Source: an uncultured Alphaproteobacteria bacterium
Lineage (GTDB): Bacteria > Pseudomonadota > Alphaproteobacteria > CAAHEQ01 > UBA3637
Length of the DNA stretch: 64,000 bases
Assembly (NCBI GenBank): GCA_944392795.1
Contig: CALXXX010000034.1
Span: forward strand, 39,731-103,730
Direction of reading: 5' to 3'
A program made the translations under genes and the position numbers. The notes beneath the pieces were generated by a model, which saw only the letters and a program-made list of their open reading frames with translations, was not told the DNA's origin and did no database searches. Shown here in pieces: positions 1 through 8,479 of the stretch. How positions within the stretch are numbered: the first letter of the stretch is position 1; every line of letters begins with the position of its first letter.

Positions 1-618
1 TATTCTTATATGGCTTTGGTTCCAATTATTCAGCCGCCGGTTATGAGAGTATTAACAACACAAAAAGAGCGTCAAATTCAAATGAAACAGCTTAGGGAAG
101 TTAGTCGTTTAGAAAAGATTTTGTTTCCGTTGATAGTTTTATTCTTGTGTATCTTATTTTTCCCAAGTGCGACTCCGTTGATTGGCATGCTCATGTTTGG
201 TAATTTATTGAGAGAGAGTGGTGTGACTGCTCGTTTATCTGATACAGCCCAAAATGCACTCATCAATACGGTGACTGTTTTTTTGGGTCTTTCTGTTGGT
301 TCTAAGATGATAGCAGAGAATTTTTTAGTGACTAAAACGCTTTTGATTTTACTCTTAGGCGTTATTGCTTTTATTTTCGGAACAGCATCAGGAGTTCTCA
401 TGGCTAAATTGATGAACCTCTTTTCAAAAGATAAGATTAATCCTTTAATCGGATCAGCCGGCGTATCTGCAGTTCCTATGGCCGCGCGTGTTTCAAATCG
501 TTTGGGACAGGAAGCAGATCCGTCTAATTTCCTATTGATGCATGCAATGGGACCAAATGTGGCCGGTGTTATTGGCTCAGCTGTAGCAGCGGGAATTTTA
601 TTAACATTAGTGGGGTAA
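1..618 (+). CDS. Sodium-translocating decarboxylase beta subunit (5'-truncated)
   Basis: This is the C-terminal half of the membrane subunit of a biotin-dependent sodium-pumping decarboxylase (the OadB/GcdB/MmdB family), which couples decarboxylation of a carboxybiotin to sodium export. The reading frame is open to the window edge, so the true start lies upstream. Several hydrophobic segments are visible, and the family signatures [12 protein letters not shown] at the start and [20 protein letters not shown] with [20 protein letters not shown] near the end are intact. The substrate (oxaloacetate, glutaconyl-CoA or methylmalonyl-CoA) cannot be told from this piece. The next gene begins 3 bases after the stop, so the two are probably co-transcribed. 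Confidence 0.9.
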   Translation, partial: YSYMALVPIIQPPVMRVLTTQKERQIQMKQLREVSRLEKILFPLIVLFLCILFFPSATPLIGMLMFGNLLRESGVTARLSDTAQNALINTVTVFLGLSVGSKMIAENFLVTKTLLILLLGVIAFIFGTASGVLMAKLMNLFSKDKINPLIGSAGVSAVPMAARVSNRLGQEADPSNFLLMHAMGPNVAGVIGSAVAAGILLTLVG

Positions 619-621
619 AAG

Positions 622-1935
622 ATGGAAAACACACAAGAAGTCATGTCAAATTTGAATTATTTATTCGAAAGTGGACAATATGAGGAACTGTTAAATCAAT
701 CAGAACGTTTTTTAACAGAGGATCCACGTTTTCCTGCTTTGCATGTATTTAAAGGTGATGCATTACGCGCATTAAGTCGACCAGAAGAGGCTTTGGATGC
801 GTATCGTGAAGCTATTTTATTGGACCCCAATGATGCTTTGGCACGAACAAATTATGCTTCTCTTTTATTTGATCAAAAAGATTATGCAAATGCTTTAAAT
901 GCTTCTGATTCTGCTATTTTTATTGACCCTGCCTTTACTGATCCTTATATTGTTTCCGGTAATGTTTTGTCTGCTTTAGGATATGCAGATCAGGCTGTTT
1001 TCGCTTATCATCGAGCTTTTTCTTTAGATGAAGGCAATAAAGAATTAGGAGAATATGTTGCAGAACTTTATACGGAGCAACAAATGCTAGATCAAGCGAT
1101 GCCCGTTTACTTTACTTTAGCTGAAAAAGAACCGGATAATGCAGCTTTACAATTAAAAATTGGGGGTGCTTTATTATTCTCCTTACAAAATGGAGCTTCT
1201 TTTGATGCTGTTTCTCAATATGCTTCCACTTGGGAAAAAACATTTAATAATAATTCGCTTATTCATTCTTTTGCAGAAGAAATTAAGACTAATAATGTGA
1301 ATTATAATCCTTTAACTGTTGAGCATCTGACGGCTTTTTTTGATACTTCTGCGGCGGATTATGATACAGCAATGATGGGCGAGGGGTATGCTATTCCGGA
1401 TCTGTTAAAAGAAGCTATGGAAAAGAATTTTTCTAATCGTACAGATTTAGAAATATTAGATGTCGGATGCGGAACGGGATTATGTGGGATCGTTGTAAAG
1501 CCTTATTCGGCCTCAGAAGGATTACATGGTGTTGATCTTTCTTCTAAAATGTTAGATCTCGCTTATGATAAAAAAATTTATGATAAAGTCTTTAACGGAG
1601 ATTTTGTTAGCTATTTTGCTCAAAATGACCGAAAATATGATTTAATCTTAGCTGGAGATGTTTTGCCGTATAATGCTGATTTTGCCGCTGCTCTTTCTTC
1701 TATTAAGACAGGATTAAAAGATAAAGGGTATTTAATGTTCAGTTTGCGCTTGAATCAATTTAATGAAGAAGAAGCGGTCTTTTATCCACCATTTAATGAA
1801 ATTTTTAATAAAACGGCTGTTGAGCATATTTTGAAGGAAAACGGTTTTATTCTTGTTTCAGAGACACCGGTTGATGAAGAAGGGCAAAATTTAAAGGCTC
1901 CCGAATATTTTTATGTAGTTCAAAAGATAGCATAA
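622..1935 (+). CDS. TPR-repeat SAM-dependent methyltransferase
   Basis: A two-domain protein of 437 residues. Residues of roughly 10-165 are tetratricopeptide repeats (for example ALRALSRPEEALDAYREAI followed by LDPNDALARTNYASLLF), a protein-protein interaction scaffold. The C-terminal half is a class I methyltransferase: the SAM-binding motif I ILDVGCGTGLCG lies near residue 280, followed by GVDLSSKMLDLA (motif II) and YDLILAGDVLPY (motif IV). Such TPR-methyltransferases are common in Alphaproteobacteria, but their substrates are mostly unknown. The gene follows the decarboxylase subunit with a 3-base gap. No signal peptide is visible, so it is probably cytoplasmic. Confidence 0.85.
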   Translation: MENTQEVMSNLNYLFESGQYEELLNQSERFLTEDPRFPALHVFKGDALRALSRPEEALDAYREAILLDPNDALARTNYASLLFDQKDYANALNASDSAIFIDPAFTDPYIVSGNVLSALGYADQAVFAYHRAFSLDEGNKELGEYVAELYTEQQMLDQAMPVYFTLAEKEPDNAALQLKIGGALLFSLQNGASFDAVSQYASTWEKTFNNNSLIHSFAEEIKTNNVNYNPLTVEHLTAFFDTSAADYDTAMMGEGYAIPDLLKEAMEKNFSNRTDLEILDVGCGTGLCGIVVKPYSASEGLHGVDLSSKMLDLAYDKKIYDKVFNGDFVSYFAQNDRKYDLILAGDVLPYNADFAAALSSIKTGLKDKGYLMFSLRLNQFNEEEAVFYPPFNEIFNKTAVEHILKENGFILVSETPVDEEGQNLKAPEYFYVVQKIA

Positions 1936-1956
1936 AGTAAATATTCGAAAAAACAG

Positions 1957-1985
1957 TTGACAAAAAGTTTTTTGTTTGATATTCT
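1957..1985 (+). promoter_or_regulatory. Sigma-70 promoter of candidate small RNA
   Basis: TTGACA at 1957-1962 and TATTCT at 1980-1985 are separated by 17 bases. The predicted start, about 7 bases past the -10, falls at the foot of the hairpin at 1993-2039. No open reading frame lies between this promoter and the terminator at about 2082, so the transcript would be non-coding. Confidence 0.6.
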
Positions 1986-1991
1986 CTTTTT

Positions 1992-2082
1992 TATCAAAAA
2001 AGGATCTCCCCCTTTATTTCATGTATCTCCTTTTTTGATGGTTGTTCAGGAAAGCCTCTTCTTTGGAAGAGGCTTTTTTTTC
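1992..2082 (+). ncRNA. Candidate trans-acting small RNA
   Basis: A compact unit of about 90 nt. It has a promoter, a perfect 12-bp stem (1993-2004 with 2028-2039) whose 23-nt loop carries a C-rich stretch (CTCCCCCT, 2006-2013), a short single-stranded linker, and an intrinsic terminator hairpin (2054-2061 with 2066-2073, then a T-run). The loop could base-pair with Shine-Dalgarno-like GGGGGAG or GGAG sequences, as C-rich anti-SD loops do in known alphaproteobacterial sRNAs. I do not recognise a named family. The call rests on architecture only. Confidence 0.5.
2051..2082 (+). terminator. Rho-independent terminator
   Basis: GCCTCTTC (2054-2061) pairs perfectly with GAAGAGGC (2066-2073) across a 4-base loop and is followed by at least eight T. 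It ends the candidate small RNA and probably also readthrough from the methyltransferase gene. Confidence 0.85.
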
Positions 2083-2112
2083 TAAAAGGGGAAAATAAAC
2101 CAGGAAAAAGGA

Positions 2113-2141
2113 TTGACAAGCATAAGAAGAGTTGGTAGTTT
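2113..2141 (+). promoter_or_regulatory. Sigma-70 promoter of structured leader
   Basis: TTGACA at 2113-2118 and TAGTTT at 2136-2141 are 17 bases apart. The -10 is weak. Transcription would start at about 2148, at the beginning of the structured RNA. Confidence 0.5.
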
Positions 2142-2142
2142 T

Positions 2143-2338
2143 GGCTCAAGAATGATTTTTCATTCGAGGGCTTAGAAAACCCTATCTACCGGTCGTTGTG
2201 CATAACGACCTTAAAGATGTATGCCGATTTCTGCTCTTTAATGGGCGGATGTCGGCGAATAAGGTTTTGACCAAATAAGTCGAGCCGTCTGGTAGTAACG
2301 GTTTTCTAACATCCGCCCGCCTTTGGCGGGCTTTTTTT
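2143..2338 (+). ncRNA. Structured RNA leader with terminator and competing pairing
   Basis: About 190 nt of non-coding sequence with many complementary segments. TTAGAAAACC (2172-2181) is perfectly complementary to GGTTTTCTAA (2300-2309), backed by CTACC (2186-2190) with GGTAG (2291-2295). GGTCGTT/AACGACC (2191-2197, 2204-2210) forms a hairpin. GGGCGGATGT (2243-2252) is perfectly complementary to ACATCCGCCC (2309-2318), which overlaps the 5' arm of a terminator (2315-2321 with 2325-2331, then seven T). The terminator and the 2243-2252 pairing are therefore mutually exclusive. The HTH gene starts only 15 bases after the T-run, so this looks like an attenuator or riboswitch-like leader, or alternatively a stand-alone ncRNA. 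I could not match it to 6S, tmRNA, SRP, RNase P or a named riboswitch. Confidence 0.55.
2315..2338 (+). terminator. Intrinsic terminator directly before the HTH gene
   Basis: GCCCGCC and GGCGGGC form a 7-bp GC-only stem with a TTT loop, followed by seven T. It lies 15 bases before the next start codon. Transcription from upstream must read through it to express that gene, unless a weak internal promoter is used. Confidence 0.85.
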
Positions 2339-2353
2339 CAAGGAAGTTAGAAA

Positions 2354-2599
2354 ATGGATACAAAAATTTTAAAACAACTTGGTTTGCAAATTTGTCAATT
2401 GCGTTTACAACATAATAAAACAATTAAAGAAATTTGTACTTTATATGGTGTTTCAGAGAGTTTTTGGGAACAAATTGAAAACGGGAAAAAGTTTGATTTG
2501 ACTCTTTTACAATGTTTGTGGATTGCTCATGTTTTCAATCGAAAAATCATTTTTGAATTTGTAGAAAATGAAGTATCACACTTAAATCAGCAACTTTAA
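2354..2599 (+). CDS. Small XRE-family HTH protein
   Basis: An 81-residue protein that is essentially one helix-turn-helix domain of the Cro/C1 type. The core IKEICTLYGVSESFWEQIENGKK at about residues 24-46 fits the HTH scan (the GVSES turn and the EQIENGKK recognition end). It would bind DNA as a small regulator. A ribosome site AGGAAG (2341-2346) precedes the ATG. It is controlled by, or at least downstream of, the structured RNA and terminator. No partner toxin gene is adjacent: the next gene is ssb. The target is unknown. Confidence 0.75.
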   Translation: MDTKILKQLGLQICQLRLQHNKTIKEICTLYGVSESFWEQIENGKKFDLTLLQCLWIAHVFNRKIIFEFVENEVSHLNQQL

Positions 2600-2735
2600 G
2601 AATATGTTTTTTAAGATTTTTTGTCACAGCTTTCTTTAGATGAAAAAATATCGTTAAAAGGTAAAAAAAAACTTTTCTTTTTTGAGAAAAATGCTATGCT
2701 GAAAACATGTAAAACTAAATAAGAAAGGATATCAA

Positions 2736-3203
2736 ATGGCTGGTAGTGTGAATAAAGTCGTTCTTGTCGGAAATCTGGGAAGAGAACCCGAAATTCGTCA
2801 TACAAATGCGGGGAAAAAAATAGCAAGTTTTTCACTTGCAACGTCCGATGTCTGGAAGGACGCTAATGGCGGTCGCCAAGAAAAAACTGAATGGCATCGT
2901 GTTGTCGTTTTTAATCCAAGCACAGCAGATTTTGTGGAACGTTATTTAAAAAAAGGTTCTAAAGTTTATGTAGAAGGTTCTTTGCAAACACGAAAATGGA
3001 CTGATAATGCTGGTCAAGATCGATATGCAACAGAAGTTGTTGTCGGAAATTATAAAGGAGAAATAGTCCTTTTAGATCCTAGAGCTGATGCTGGAACAGA
3101 TATGGGAATTTCAAGTGGTGCAGCTCCTGATGCCGGTTGGGATTCTTCCGCTTCAGAGGGAACAGCTCCAGCTTCTGATTTTGATGATGAAATTCCATTT
3201 TAA
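2736..3203 (+). CDS. ssb: Single-stranded DNA-binding protein
   Basis: This coats single-stranded DNA during replication, recombination and repair. The N-terminal OB fold (residues 1 to about 110) starts with the typical NKVVLVGNLGREPEIRHT and includes EKTEWHRVVVF and YVEGSLQTRKW. A flexible linker ends in the acidic interaction tail DFDDEIPF, the canonical C-terminus that recruits partner proteins. Its length of 155 residues is normal. An extended -10 element (TGCTATGCT, 2692-2700) lies upstream and the SD AGAAAGGA precedes the ATG. It sits just before gyrA. Confidence 0.97.
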   Translation: MAGSVNKVVLVGNLGREPEIRHTNAGKKIASFSLATSDVWKDANGGRQEKTEWHRVVVFNPSTADFVERYLKKGSKVYVEGSLQTRKWTDNAGQDRYATEVVVGNYKGEIVLLDPRADAGTDMGISSGAAPDAGWDSSASEGTAPASDFDDEIPF

Positions 3204-3247
3204 GCTGATTAAATAAAAGTTGTAATTGATTTTTTAAGGTGATTGAT

Positions 3248-6013
3248 GTGACTGATACGATTGTGCAAAACAGTGATATTGTGCCTGTTTCTATTGATGA
3301 GGAAATGAAAAAGTCCTATTTGGACTATGCTATGAGTGTCATCGTTTCTCGAGCGCTGCCAGATGTTCGAGACGGCTTGAAACCAGTTCATCGGCGAATT
3401 TTGTTTTCCATGTATGAAAATGGTTATGATTATAATAAACCTTTCCGAAAATCTGCGCGTATTGTTGGTGATGTCATGGGTAAATACCATCCACACGGAG
3501 ATTCTGCCATTTATGAAGCAATGGTCCGTATGGCACAGGATTTCTCAATGCGTTTGCCTCTTATCAGTTCTCAAGGCAACTTTGGTTCTATGGATGGCGA
3601 TAAAGCTGCCGCTATGCGTTATACCGAAGCTCGTTTGGGACTGTCTTCTCATTGGTTGTTGGAAGATATTGATCGAGATACGGTTGATTTTCGTCCAAAC
3701 TACGATGAAACATGCCAAGAGCCAGTCGTTTTGCCAGCACGTTTCCCGAACCTGTTAGTTAATGGTTCAGGTGGTATTGCCGTAGGTATGGCAACAAATA
3801 TTGCACCTCATAATCTTGGCGAAGTTTTGGATGCTTGTATTGCGATGGTTGATAATCCGGAAATTACACCAGAAGAGTTATATGAGATTGTTCCTGCTCC
3901 GGACTTTCCAACCGGCGGTATTATATTAGGTCGTGGCGGTGCTCGGTCTGCTGCGATGACAGGACGTGGCTCTATTATTATGAGAGGTCGTTGTTCGATT
4001 GAGGAAATTAAAAAAGATAAAACTGCCATTGTTGTGACTGAAATACCTTATCAAGTTAATAAAGCCGCTATGATTCAGCGAATTGCTGAGTTGGTTAAAG
4101 ATAAAACAATCGATGGGATTACTGATTTAAGAGATGAATCAGATCGTCAAGGGGTTCGTGTCGTTATTGAATTAAGAAGAGATGCTCATCCTGAGGTCGT
4201 TTTAAACCAATTATATAAGTTTACGCCTCTTCAAACGAGTTTTGCTGTAAACTCTTTGGCGTTAAATAACGGTCGACCAGAGATTATGAATCTGCAAGAT
4301 ATCTTGCGTGCTTTTATTTCCTTTAGAGAGGAAGTTATTCGTCGGCGCACTATCTTTGAGTTAGGAAAGGCAAGAGATAGAGCTCATTTATTAGTAGGTT
4401 TGGCTATCGCTGTGGCTAATATTGACCGCGTGATTGAGATGATTAGAACAGCGCCGGATCCTAATATAGCCAAAACGCAGTTAATGGAAACTAAATGGCC
4501 TGCTTCAGATGTTGCTCCATTGATTGAGCTGATAGATGAGCCAGATCGTAAAGTTGTCGATGGTTATTATTATCTTTCTGAAGCACAAGCTCGTGGTATT
4601 TTAGATTTGAAGTTGCAGCGCTTGACAGGTTTAGAACGAGACAAAATTCATGCTGAAGTTGGAGATTTAGGTTCTCAAATTAAGGAACTTTTATCTATTT
4701 TATCTTCTCATGAAAAACTGTATGGTATCATGCGCGAGGAATTTGTAAAAGTCAAAGAAGATTTTGCTACGCCACGTAAAACCACAATAGAAGAGGGTGA
4801 GTTTGATCAGGATATGGAAGATTTAATCGCTCGTGAAGATATGGTTATTACGGTCACAAGCACGGGTTATATTAAACGTGTTCCTGTCGGAACTTATCGC
4901 GCTCAACATCGAGGAGGTAAAGGACGTTCGGGTATGTCGACACGTGAGGAGGATCAAGTTTCAAAATTATTTGTTGCTTGTACGCATGATCCGATTTTGT
5001 TCTTCTCCAGCCTGGGAATGGTTTATAAAATGAAGGCTTATCGTTTGCCAGAAGGAACGCCTCAAAGTCTTGGAAAGGCCCTGATTAATTTGCTTCCGTT
5101 AGATCAAGGGGAGACGATTACTGCTGTTTTACCGCTGCCTGAGAAACAAGAAGATTGTGAAGGACTTAGTATTATGTTTGCGACACAATCTGGTAATGTT
5201 CGTCGTAATAGATTGGATGATTTCTATAATGTGATGAGCAATGGTAAAATTGCCATGAAATTAGACGAAGGGGATAAGTTGGTTGATGTTCAGATTTGTA
5301 AAGAAAATCAAGATATCTTATTATCGGCCGCTGGAGGTAAATGCGTTCGTTTCCCGGTGACAGATGTTCGTGTTTTTGAATCTCGTGCTTCAACGGGCGT
5401 TCGTGGTATGAAATTGGCAACAGGTGATAAAGTTATCTCTATGTCTGTTTTGGAGCATGTTAAAGCGGAAATAGACAAACGCGATGCTTATCTGAAAATG
5501 TCAATAGCTAAACGTCGTGCAGCTGGAGAGGACAATTCTGAGGATACAGCAGATTATGAGAGTTCTACAGATATAGTGTTATCTCCAGAAGAATTTGAGC
5601 AAATGGAACAAGAAGAACAATTTATTTTAACAGTCACTGAAAGAGGCTATGGTAAACGTTCTAGTGCTTACCAATATCGTATTACCTCTCGGGGAACACA
5701 AGGTGTCACCAATATTGATACTGTTAAAGTGCCGGCTGCTGTTGTTGCTTCCATGCCTGTGAAGGATGAAGAGCATGTAATGATGGTAACCGATGCCGGA
5801 AAATTGATTCGGATGCGCGTTTCAGATATTCGAATCGTCGGACGTAATTCAAAAGGCGTCATCTTGTTCCGATTGGATAATGATGAAAAAGTTGTTTCTG
5901 TCTCTGTCGTTAAGGATTATGAAGAGGATGAGGTGACGGAGGATAATGTCGCTGATGAAAATCAGACTGTAAATGAAGAAATAGAAGAGGTAAAGAATGA
6001 GGAAAATACTTAG
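3248..6013 (+). CDS. gyrA: DNA gyrase subunit A
   Basis: This is the breakage-reunion subunit of DNA gyrase, which introduces negative supercoils with GyrB. The N-terminal topoisomerase core is intact, with the active-site tyrosine in [10 protein letters not shown]. The C-terminal beta-pinwheel carries the GyrA box QHRGGKG, which separates it from ParC. The quinolone-determining helix reads [17 protein letters not shown]: Ser at the position equivalent to E. coli 83 and Glu at 87, so the usual resistance change at 83 is absent. I place the start at the GTG at 3248 because AAGGTG (3236-3241) is correctly spaced for it. An in-frame GTG at 3239 is the alternative. The tail is acidic. The next gene overlaps its end by 17 bases. 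Confidence 0.96.
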   Translation: MTDTIVQNSDIVPVSIDEEMKKSYLDYAMSVIVSRALPDVRDGLKPVHRRILFSMYENGYDYNKPFRKSARIVGDVMGKYHPHGDSAIYEAMVRMAQDFSMRLPLISSQGNFGSMDGDKAAAMRYTEARLGLSSHWLLEDIDRDTVDFRPNYDETCQEPVVLPARFPNLLVNGSGGIAVGMATNIAPHNLGEVLDACIAMVDNPEITPEELYEIVPAPDFPTGGIILGRGGARSAAMTGRGSIIMRGRCSIEEIKKDKTAIVVTEIPYQVNKAAMIQRIAELVKDKTIDGITDLRDESDRQGVRVVIELRRDAHPEVVLNQLYKFTPLQTSFAVNSLALNNGRPEIMNLQDILRAFISFREEVIRRRTIFELGKARDRAHLLVGLAIAVANIDRVIEMIRTAPDPNIAKTQLMETKWPASDVAPLIELIDEPDRKVVDGYYYLSEAQARGILDLKLQRLTGLERDKIHAEVGDLGSQIKELLSILSSHEKLYGIMREEFVKVKEDFATPRKTTIEEGEFDQDMEDLIAREDMVITVTSTGYIKRVPVGTYRAQHRGGKGRSGMSTREEDQVSKLFVACTHDPILFFSSLGMVYKMKAYRLPEGTPQSLGKALINLLPLDQGETITAVLPLPEKQEDCEGLSIMFATQSGNVRRNRLDDFYNVMSNGKIAMKLDEGDKLVDVQICKENQDILLSAAGGKCVRFPVTDVRVFESRASTGVRGMKLATGDKVISMSVLEHVKAEIDKRDAYLKMSIAKRRAAGEDNSEDTADYESSTDIVLSPEEFEQMEQEEQFILTVTERGYGKRSSAYQYRITSRGTQGVTNIDTVKVPAAVVASMPVKDEEHVMMVTDAGKLIRMRVSDIRIVGRNSKGVILFRLDNDEKVVSVSVVKDYEEDEVTEDNVADENQTVNEEIEEVKNEENT

Positions 6014-6533
6014 TTTTTTAATAGGTCTATGTTTAATAACAACAGGAGTAAATGCAATGGATAAAGAAAATACGCTTTACATGGATTTAGACTATGGTCG
6101 AGTAGTGATTGAATTATTGCCGGATGTAGCGCCTAATCATGTGAAACGGATTAAAGAATTAACTCGCGAGGGTTTTTATAATGGTTTAAAGTTTCATCGT
6201 GTCATAGATGGCTTTATGGCACAAACAGGAGATCCTTTGGGTAATGGAACAGGAGGAAGCGGTACAAAATTAAAAGCAGAATTTAATGCAACTCCTCATG
6301 TCAGAGGGACGGTCTCAATGGCTCGAGCTCAGGATCCAAATAGTGCAGATAGTCAATTTTTCATTTGCTTTGATGATGCTCGTTTCTTGGATGGACAATA
6401 CACCGTATTTGGTAAGGTTGTCGAAGGAATGGAATATGTCGACATGATTAAAAAAGGCGATGAAAGAATGAATGGAACAGTTTCAAATCCTGATATTATT
6501 GTTAAAATGCAGGTAGCTGCAGACGCTGAATAA
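5997..6533 (+). CDS. Secreted peptidyl-prolyl cis-trans isomerase (cyclophilin)
   Basis: A cyclophilin-type proline isomerase that assists protein folding. Residues 1-20 ([20 protein letters not shown]) look like a signal peptide, so it is likely periplasmic. The catalytic core is recognisable: [15 protein letters not shown] near residue 65, then [14 protein letters not shown] and the [14 protein letters not shown] end. The start overlaps the 3' end of gyrA, indicating translational coupling. A start 60 bases later ([11 protein letters not shown]) would give a cytoplasmic form, but the N-terminal stretch is hydrophobic and convincing. Confidence 0.92.
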   Translation: MRKILSFLIGLCLITTGVNAMDKENTLYMDLDYGRVVIELLPDVAPNHVKRIKELTREGFYNGLKFHRVIDGFMAQTGDPLGNGTGGSGTKLKAEFNATPHVRGTVSMARAQDPNSADSQFFICFDDARFLDGQYTVFGKVVEGMEYVDMIKKGDERMNGTVSNPDIIVKMQVAADAE

Positions 6534-6552
6534 GAAAAATCTAAGATAAATT

Positions 6553-6580
6553 AAAAGGCTCCAATTAAAAGGAGCTTTTT
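6553..6580 (+). terminator. Rho-independent terminator after cyclophilin gene
   Basis: AAAAGGCTCC (6553-6562) pairs with GGAGCTTTTT (6571-6580), with one G-T wobble, and ends in a T-run. Confidence 0.75.
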
Positions 6581-6595
6581 AATTTGAAAAAAATA

Positions 6596-6623
6596 TTGAC
6601 AAAAAATAAAAAAAATGTATCCT
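6596..6623 (+). promoter_or_regulatory. Sigma-70 promoter of ankyrin gene pair
   Basis: TTGACA at 6596-6601 and TATCCT at 6618-6623 with a 16-base spacer. The start of transcription falls near 6630, between the upstream in-frame start candidate and the ATG at 6647. This supports the later start. Confidence 0.6.
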
Positions 6624-6646
6624 TTTCTCAGATAAAGAGGATAAGG

Positions 6647-7366
6647 ATGCTAAAACAAAAAGAACAAATTTCTCTTTCAGAACGGCAATTTCTGATAGAT
6701 ATTAAAAATGGAAATGAAATGGCGGTTGAACATTACCTTCAATCGGGAGGAAATATTGATTTTGAGTTTCGCATGAAGGAAGGTGTGATAGCTAATTCTC
6801 TCGTTTTGGCCGCAAGGGAAGGGCAAATAAATATTGTTCGTCAACTGATCAGTAATGGAATTAATCCATCTTGTGATGTAATGGCATATGTTATGGCGAT
6901 TAAAAATGATTATCAGAAAATCGCAGAAGAAATTTTAAGATCTGATTCAATCGTTGAAATTCGACCCGAAGATTTTAAAGTTTTAGTTGATGATGAAAAA
7001 GAAAAAGCAATTTTGCAGTTAGCTGATTTAAAAGAAAATCTTGATCTTTTGAAAGATACGGAACAGAATAGTTTCATTAAATCAAAGCAAAAGCTTTCCA
7101 GAGAATTAGCTGAAGTTTTGGGATATGCTTGTTTTAAGCTAAAGTATCAGTTGGTCCACGATCTAATTGTAGATGGGTTTGATGCATCTTTTTTTGTCCA
7201 AGAAGCAACGAAAGGAAATAACACTTCTTTTTTAAAGTTTTTATTTAAAGCTTATCAAGAGCGTTATGAACATTGTCCTGGAGATTCTCAAGCTTGGGTT
7301 ATTTTAACCGAAAATAAGTCTAAGATCAAAAACTTACTTTCTCGAGAGGTAAAGGAAAGGGAATAA
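6647..7366 (+). CDS. Ankyrin-repeat protein
   Basis: A 239-residue protein with weakly conserved ankyrin repeats, for example LVLAAREGQINIVRQLISNGINPS near residues 45-70 and more degenerate copies towards the C-terminus (YACFKLKYQLVHDLIVDGFD). Ankyrin repeats are protein-binding scaffolds; in host-associated bacteria they often occur in secreted effectors. No signal peptide or enzyme domain is visible. The start at 6647 is chosen because AGAGG (6636-6640) is well spaced and the promoter lies inside the longer version of the frame. The stop overlaps the ATG of the next ankyrin gene by one base. Confidence 0.75.
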   Translation: MLKQKEQISLSERQFLIDIKNGNEMAVEHYLQSGGNIDFEFRMKEGVIANSLVLAAREGQINIVRQLISNGINPSCDVMAYVMAIKNDYQKIAEEILRSDSIVEIRPEDFKVLVDDEKEKAILQLADLKENLDLLKDTEQNSFIKSKQKLSRELAEVLGYACFKLKYQLVHDLIVDGFDASFFVQEATKGNNTSFLKFLFKAYQERYEHCPGDSQAWVILTENKSKIKNLLSREVKERE

Positions 7367-7923
7367 TGGAAATAAGAGATTTATACCATTCTGATAGTAT
7401 TAAAAATTATCTTCCAGATGATTTATATATGCTCCATTTGATGGAAAGTGGACAGAATAATATGTTATTTCAGGCATTGATTAATAAAGATGTCAAAATG
7501 TTAAAAATGATGTCTTTAACTAAACGAGATTTATCAGATTCTTTATTATTCCAAGATGATTTAGGGACGATTCAATGCATTCCTCCATTAGTTTTATCTG
7601 CTATGATCAATGATACAAAAATGGTTCATTTTCTGCTTGAAAAAGGAGCTCCTGTTAATTATCCGGATTGGATGGAAAGAACAGCTTTAATGTTTGCTTC
7701 CTATAGAAATAATAAGACGATTGTAAGAGATTTATTAAGACATGGAGCATTAGTCTCTTTGCAAGATCTTGTTATGAACAAGACTGCTATAGATTATGCA
7801 AAGACCGAGGAAGTTCGTCAACTTTTGAAAAAAGCTTTAGAAAAAGAACAGTTTAATCATCTTGTATCAGTTCGTTATCATAAAATACCTTTTTCTTATA
7901 AGGAAACTTGCAAAACAAGATAA
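7366..7923 (+). CDS. Ankyrin-repeat protein, translationally coupled
   Basis: A 185-residue protein with two or three clear ankyrin repeats, including PLVLSAMINDTKMVHFLLEKG followed by APVNYPDWMERTALMFASYRNNKTIVRDLLRHG. It starts on the A of the preceding stop codon (TAATG), so it is coupled to the upstream ankyrin gene. The two together may form one functional unit or be the product of a split. No catalytic domain or export signal is seen. Confidence 0.75.
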   Translation: MEIRDLYHSDSIKNYLPDDLYMLHLMESGQNNMLFQALINKDVKMLKMMSLTKRDLSDSLLFQDDLGTIQCIPPLVLSAMINDTKMVHFLLEKGAPVNYPDWMERTALMFASYRNNKTIVRDLLRHGALVSLQDLVMNKTAIDYAKTEEVRQLLKKALEKEQFNHLVSVRYHKIPFSYKETCKTR

Positions 7924-7957
7924 AATGCATACAATTAGATGACGAGGGAAAATTTAA

Positions 7958-8452
7958 ATGAGAATTATTTTTACACGTCAATCTATTCAAGAAACTCGTC
8001 ATTTAAGACATACCTTTAAGCGAGAAGATGTAACAAGTTGTTTTTTAAAGCATCTTTATTTTTCCGGTTATGCAAAAGAATTTCAAAATAGGCTAGATTT
8101 AGATTTGTTGAAAGCGGGAATTATACCTGAAAAGTTTGATATTCATCATATTTGTCCTTTATCTGGAGGCGGTAATAACGAGCTTTCTAATCTTTGTTTA
8201 ATTGAACAGGCATTTCATAGATTTATTAATCGACATTGTTTTGATCCAGCTTTGCGCCACATAAAAGAAGGTGAGCGAGTTGAAATTGAGGTACCGGATT
8301 TGGCACCTATAGCGTTTTATCAGGATTATACTTCTTTTGTTGGAGAAATCTTACATCGTCCGACACGCAACAGCGAGCATAAAATATTACCAAGTTTATT
8401 ATATTCACAATCCAATGTTTTTTCATTGAATATATCAGAACAGGTGAGATAA
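7958..8452 (+). CDS. HNH-type nuclease-like protein
   Basis: A 164-residue protein containing an HNH/beta-beta-alpha-metal motif: FDIHHICPLSGGGNNELSNL at about residues 60-79, with His63-His64, Asn74, Asn78 and His87 (AFHRFIN) in the expected order. This arrangement is typical of HNH endonucleases and of non-specific nucleases and colicin-type toxins. No adjacent immunity gene or methylase is apparent. The flanks show no other nuclease domain. Nuclease activity is inferred from the motif alone. Confidence 0.7.
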   Translation: MRIIFTRQSIQETRHLRHTFKREDVTSCFLKHLYFSGYAKEFQNRLDLDLLKAGIIPEKFDIHHICPLSGGGNNELSNLCLIEQAFHRFINRHCFDPALRHIKEGERVEIEVPDLAPIAFYQDYTSFVGEILHRPTRNSEHKILPSLLYSQSNVFSLNISEQVR

Positions 8453-8475
8453 GCCCTCTTGTTTAGAGGGCTTAT
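8449..8475. terminator. Bidirectional terminator between convergent genes
   Basis: ATAAGCCCTC (8449-8458) and GAGGGCTTAT (8466-8475) form a perfect 10-bp stem with a 7-base loop, flanked by A/T on both sides. It serves the HNH gene on the plus strand and the pilin operon on the minus strand. Confidence 0.8.
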
Positions 8476-8479
8476 TATA

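Noticed and set aside
78..644. 188-residue minus-strand ORF opposite the decarboxylase subunit
   Set aside because: Antisense shadow of a well-conserved membrane protein; no SD and no family resemblance.
2143..2338. 6S RNA, tmRNA, SRP RNA or RNase P RNA
   Set aside because: No closing 5'/3' pairing as in 6S, no tag-coding or T-arm segment, no GGTCAGG/GGAAGCAGCC core and no P4 signature, so only a generic structured-RNA call is made.
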